In this document: piece by piece, positions 62,544 to 64,000 of the stretch | How positions within the stretch are numbered: the first letter of the stretch is position 1 | Layout: each line of letters opens with the position of its first letter | Assembly (NCBI GenBank): GCA_048213135.1 | Contig: PS015097.1 | Span: 326,678 to 390,677, forward strand | From: Reclinomonas americana ATCC 50394 | Taxonomy: Eukaryota > Jakobida > Jakobea > Jakobida | Direction: 5' to 3' | Length of the DNA stretch: 64,000 bases | Translations under genes and position numbers: made by a program | The notes under the pieces: model-generated | Told to the model about the DNA's origin: nothing | Seen by the model: the letters and a program-made list of their open reading frames with translations, nothing else | Databases searched by the model: none

Positions 62544-63162
62544 GCCGAGAGTGGCAGGCTTACAGAAGAGGGCGCTTGCTTTGCGCGCGCTTGATGACGA
62601 CAGGGTGTGTGAGAAGCATGCTAGCAGGACACGGACCGAACAACATCCGCGCGCGCTTCGCCACAGCTTACGGCTTGTTGGAAACCTCGGGTGTGTGCCG
62701 CGCATGGCCGTTTGCAGGTGGTACGTCGACGTACGCGTCAAAACTGGCTTGCAATTGTCGCGCAACTGCAGCGACGTTGACAGCGCTAGCTGCAGGCCAA
62801 ACGAGTCGCATATTGCAGTGTGTGCGGTACTAGAGAATTTATATCACGGACTGAACTGCAGTGGCAGTTTATGAAGCTCAGTAGTACAGCGAGCGCTCGA
62901 GCAATTAATATCAATTGATATCGACGTCGCGAAGTGCAGTCGAAGTGATGCACGTTGACGAGGTTCGCCGACACGGAGAGAAAGAGAGTGAGATCGCAAT
63001 CATCTGGGGTGTGACTTCCCTGCAAGCGACCCTGCGGAGGACAAGTGTTCGGAAAAACGAGATTCGCAAAATCGAACACGCACGCACCGCACCCACACGC
63101 ACACACACACGCAACAATCAAAGAAGCACCATCACCCTTCCAACCCCTTGTAGTGAACAACA
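62544..63162. promoter_or_regulatory. Divergent upstream region of two surface/secreted protein genes
   Basis: 619 bp between the start of the giant gene (minus) and the start of the right-edge secreted protein gene (plus). It contains an AT-rich patch near 62880-62930 (GAGCAATTAATATCAATTGATATCG-like, with the palindrome ATATCAATTGATAT at 62908-62921), which could be a promoter element. No gene is seen. Confidence 0.45.
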
Positions 63163-63357
63163 ATGTCCACCAAACATGGTGAGTGGTGCCGTGCTGGCTT
63201 CAGCTTCATACTCTCCTTTGTTGTTTGTCTGATTGTTTCTCCGCCTCCCTCTTCGCAGTCACCTCTCGTCTCCTGGTGCCACTGCTGTGCGTCATCATCC
63301 TGCTCGTCGGCGTCTCGCATGGTGAGTCGCACGACGTGCGTGGATGTACTCGCGGGC

Positions 63358-63403
<46 letters not shown>

Positions 63404-64000
63404 GGCGGACGGCGTCGCGTCGCGCGCACCATGTCGCCCGATCTTAAACTGTTTCTGTGTGACCAGGTGTGCCTTTGCCGGTCAGGCAAATCTCCACCGG
63501 CTTCAAGGGGACGTCCATTGCGCCGCCGGTGGGTGCTGGCGTCACGTTCTCGCAAGACGACCACTGGAGTGTCACTGTGAACGGCCAGACCACCAAGGCC
63601 TACGTGAGCAACCCTTCGATGTGCTACACGGGGACGACCATTTGCTGGGACGCTCCCTCCACGGCCTCTGCGTGGGTGACTCCATGTGAGTAGATCTCTC
63701 TCTCTCTCTTCCCTTATGCTTCGAATTACCTCCTCTCCTTTGTTGAGCAAGAACTAAAACACTTGTTCCGCTCACAGCCAGCAGCAGCACGGCCCCCTAT
63801 GCGTGGGACAACAAGACATTGCAGTACACCACCAGCTTTGACATGACGGGCTACGATCCGAGCAAAACAATCTTGCAGATTCGACTTGAGGGAGACGCAG
63901 CTTCTGCCTCCCCGTCGAGCGCCTTTGTGCAACTGACGCCTGCCGGCACCACAAATCTACTTGCAGTGCCCTATCCCTCGTGGTTGGGTGATAACTCGTA
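63163..64000 (+). CDS. N-terminal part of a secreted protein, running off the right edge
   Basis: Four exons so far: 63163-63178, about 63259-63321, about 63467-63686, and one from about 63779 to the window end; joins agree in phase. A signal peptide (RLLVPLLCVIILLVGVSHG) is followed by a beta-rich region with HWSVTVNGQTTKAYVSNPSM, CYTGTTICWDA, SAWVTPSSST, TTSFDMTGYDPSKTILQIRL and FVQLTPAGTTNLLAVPYPSW. The pattern of alternating hydrophobic residues around a Cys pair suggests a beta-sandwich of the carbohydrate-binding or adhesin type, but I recognise no family. A TG array (63359-63399) lies in the second intron. It may act with the other extracellular proteins here, but nothing links them directly. 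Confidence 0.75.

Overview
This is a window of nuclear DNA from a eukaryote, most likely a GC-rich, intron-dense unicellular one. Nearly every gene is split by many short introns (about 50-90 nt, a few of 0.5-1.6 kb) with GT..AG ends. Conserved eukaryotic genes are present (MCM2, ARL2, NOC4), together with lineage-specific receptors. I see no bacterial operons, CRISPR arrays, transposons, tRNA or rRNA genes. Six runs of N (828-1183, 1966-1985, 4378-4724, 6550-7077, 8738-9464, 55832-56244) are assembly gaps; five of them are flanked by simple repeats. The species cannot be named from this sequence alone.

Layout, left to right. <1-1463 (-): 5' part of an unrecognised gene. 2825-11480 (+): a STAND/NB-ARC ATPase with a long Gly/His-rich middle. 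11729-12594 (-): a protein with two CDGSH iron-sulfur motifs and a C-terminal membrane anchor. 12650-13778 and 13857-15013 (-): a tandem pair of PhzF-family genes, one lacking the catalytic Glu. 15255-19006 (-): MCM2. 19315-19751 (+): an 83-residue NF-YA-like protein. 19755-21156 (-): ARL2. 21323-24351 (-): a CCDC24-like coiled-coil protein. 24492-27073 (+): a protein kinase fused to a PP2C phosphatase. 27451-30122 (+): a secreted Cys-repeat protein with a SUEL-type lectin domain. 30689-33467 (-): a low-complexity protein. 34005-37336 (+): NOC4. 37534-40619 (-): a helical-repeat protein with a weak resemblance to SAPS-domain PP6 regulatory subunits. 41003-45277 (+): a coiled-coil/disordered protein. 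45557-46489 (+): a DUF924 protein. 46563-49080 (-): a seven-transmembrane protein with a C-terminal RGS domain. 49245-62543 (-): a giant surface protein with polymorphic-outer-membrane-type repeats, a Cys-rich stalk and several membrane spans. 63163->64000 (+): the start of a secreted protein.

Exon structures were built by hand from open frames, GT..AG borders and codon phase. For most genes all joins agree in phase, and the protein lengths given follow from those joins. Packing is tight: same-strand neighbours are 55-240 bp apart, and the NF-YA-like and ARL2 stop codons are 3 bp apart. The genes are not a single pathway. The theme of the accessory genes is signalling and cell surface: a STAND ATPase, a kinase-phosphatase fusion, a 7TM-RGS protein, a giant receptor-like protein and secreted lectins. 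The strongest candidates for something undescribed are the STAND gene, the NF-YA-like microprotein, the double-CDGSH tail-anchored protein, the catalytically altered PhzF copy, and a recurrent unusual splice-donor sequence (GTTGCG).
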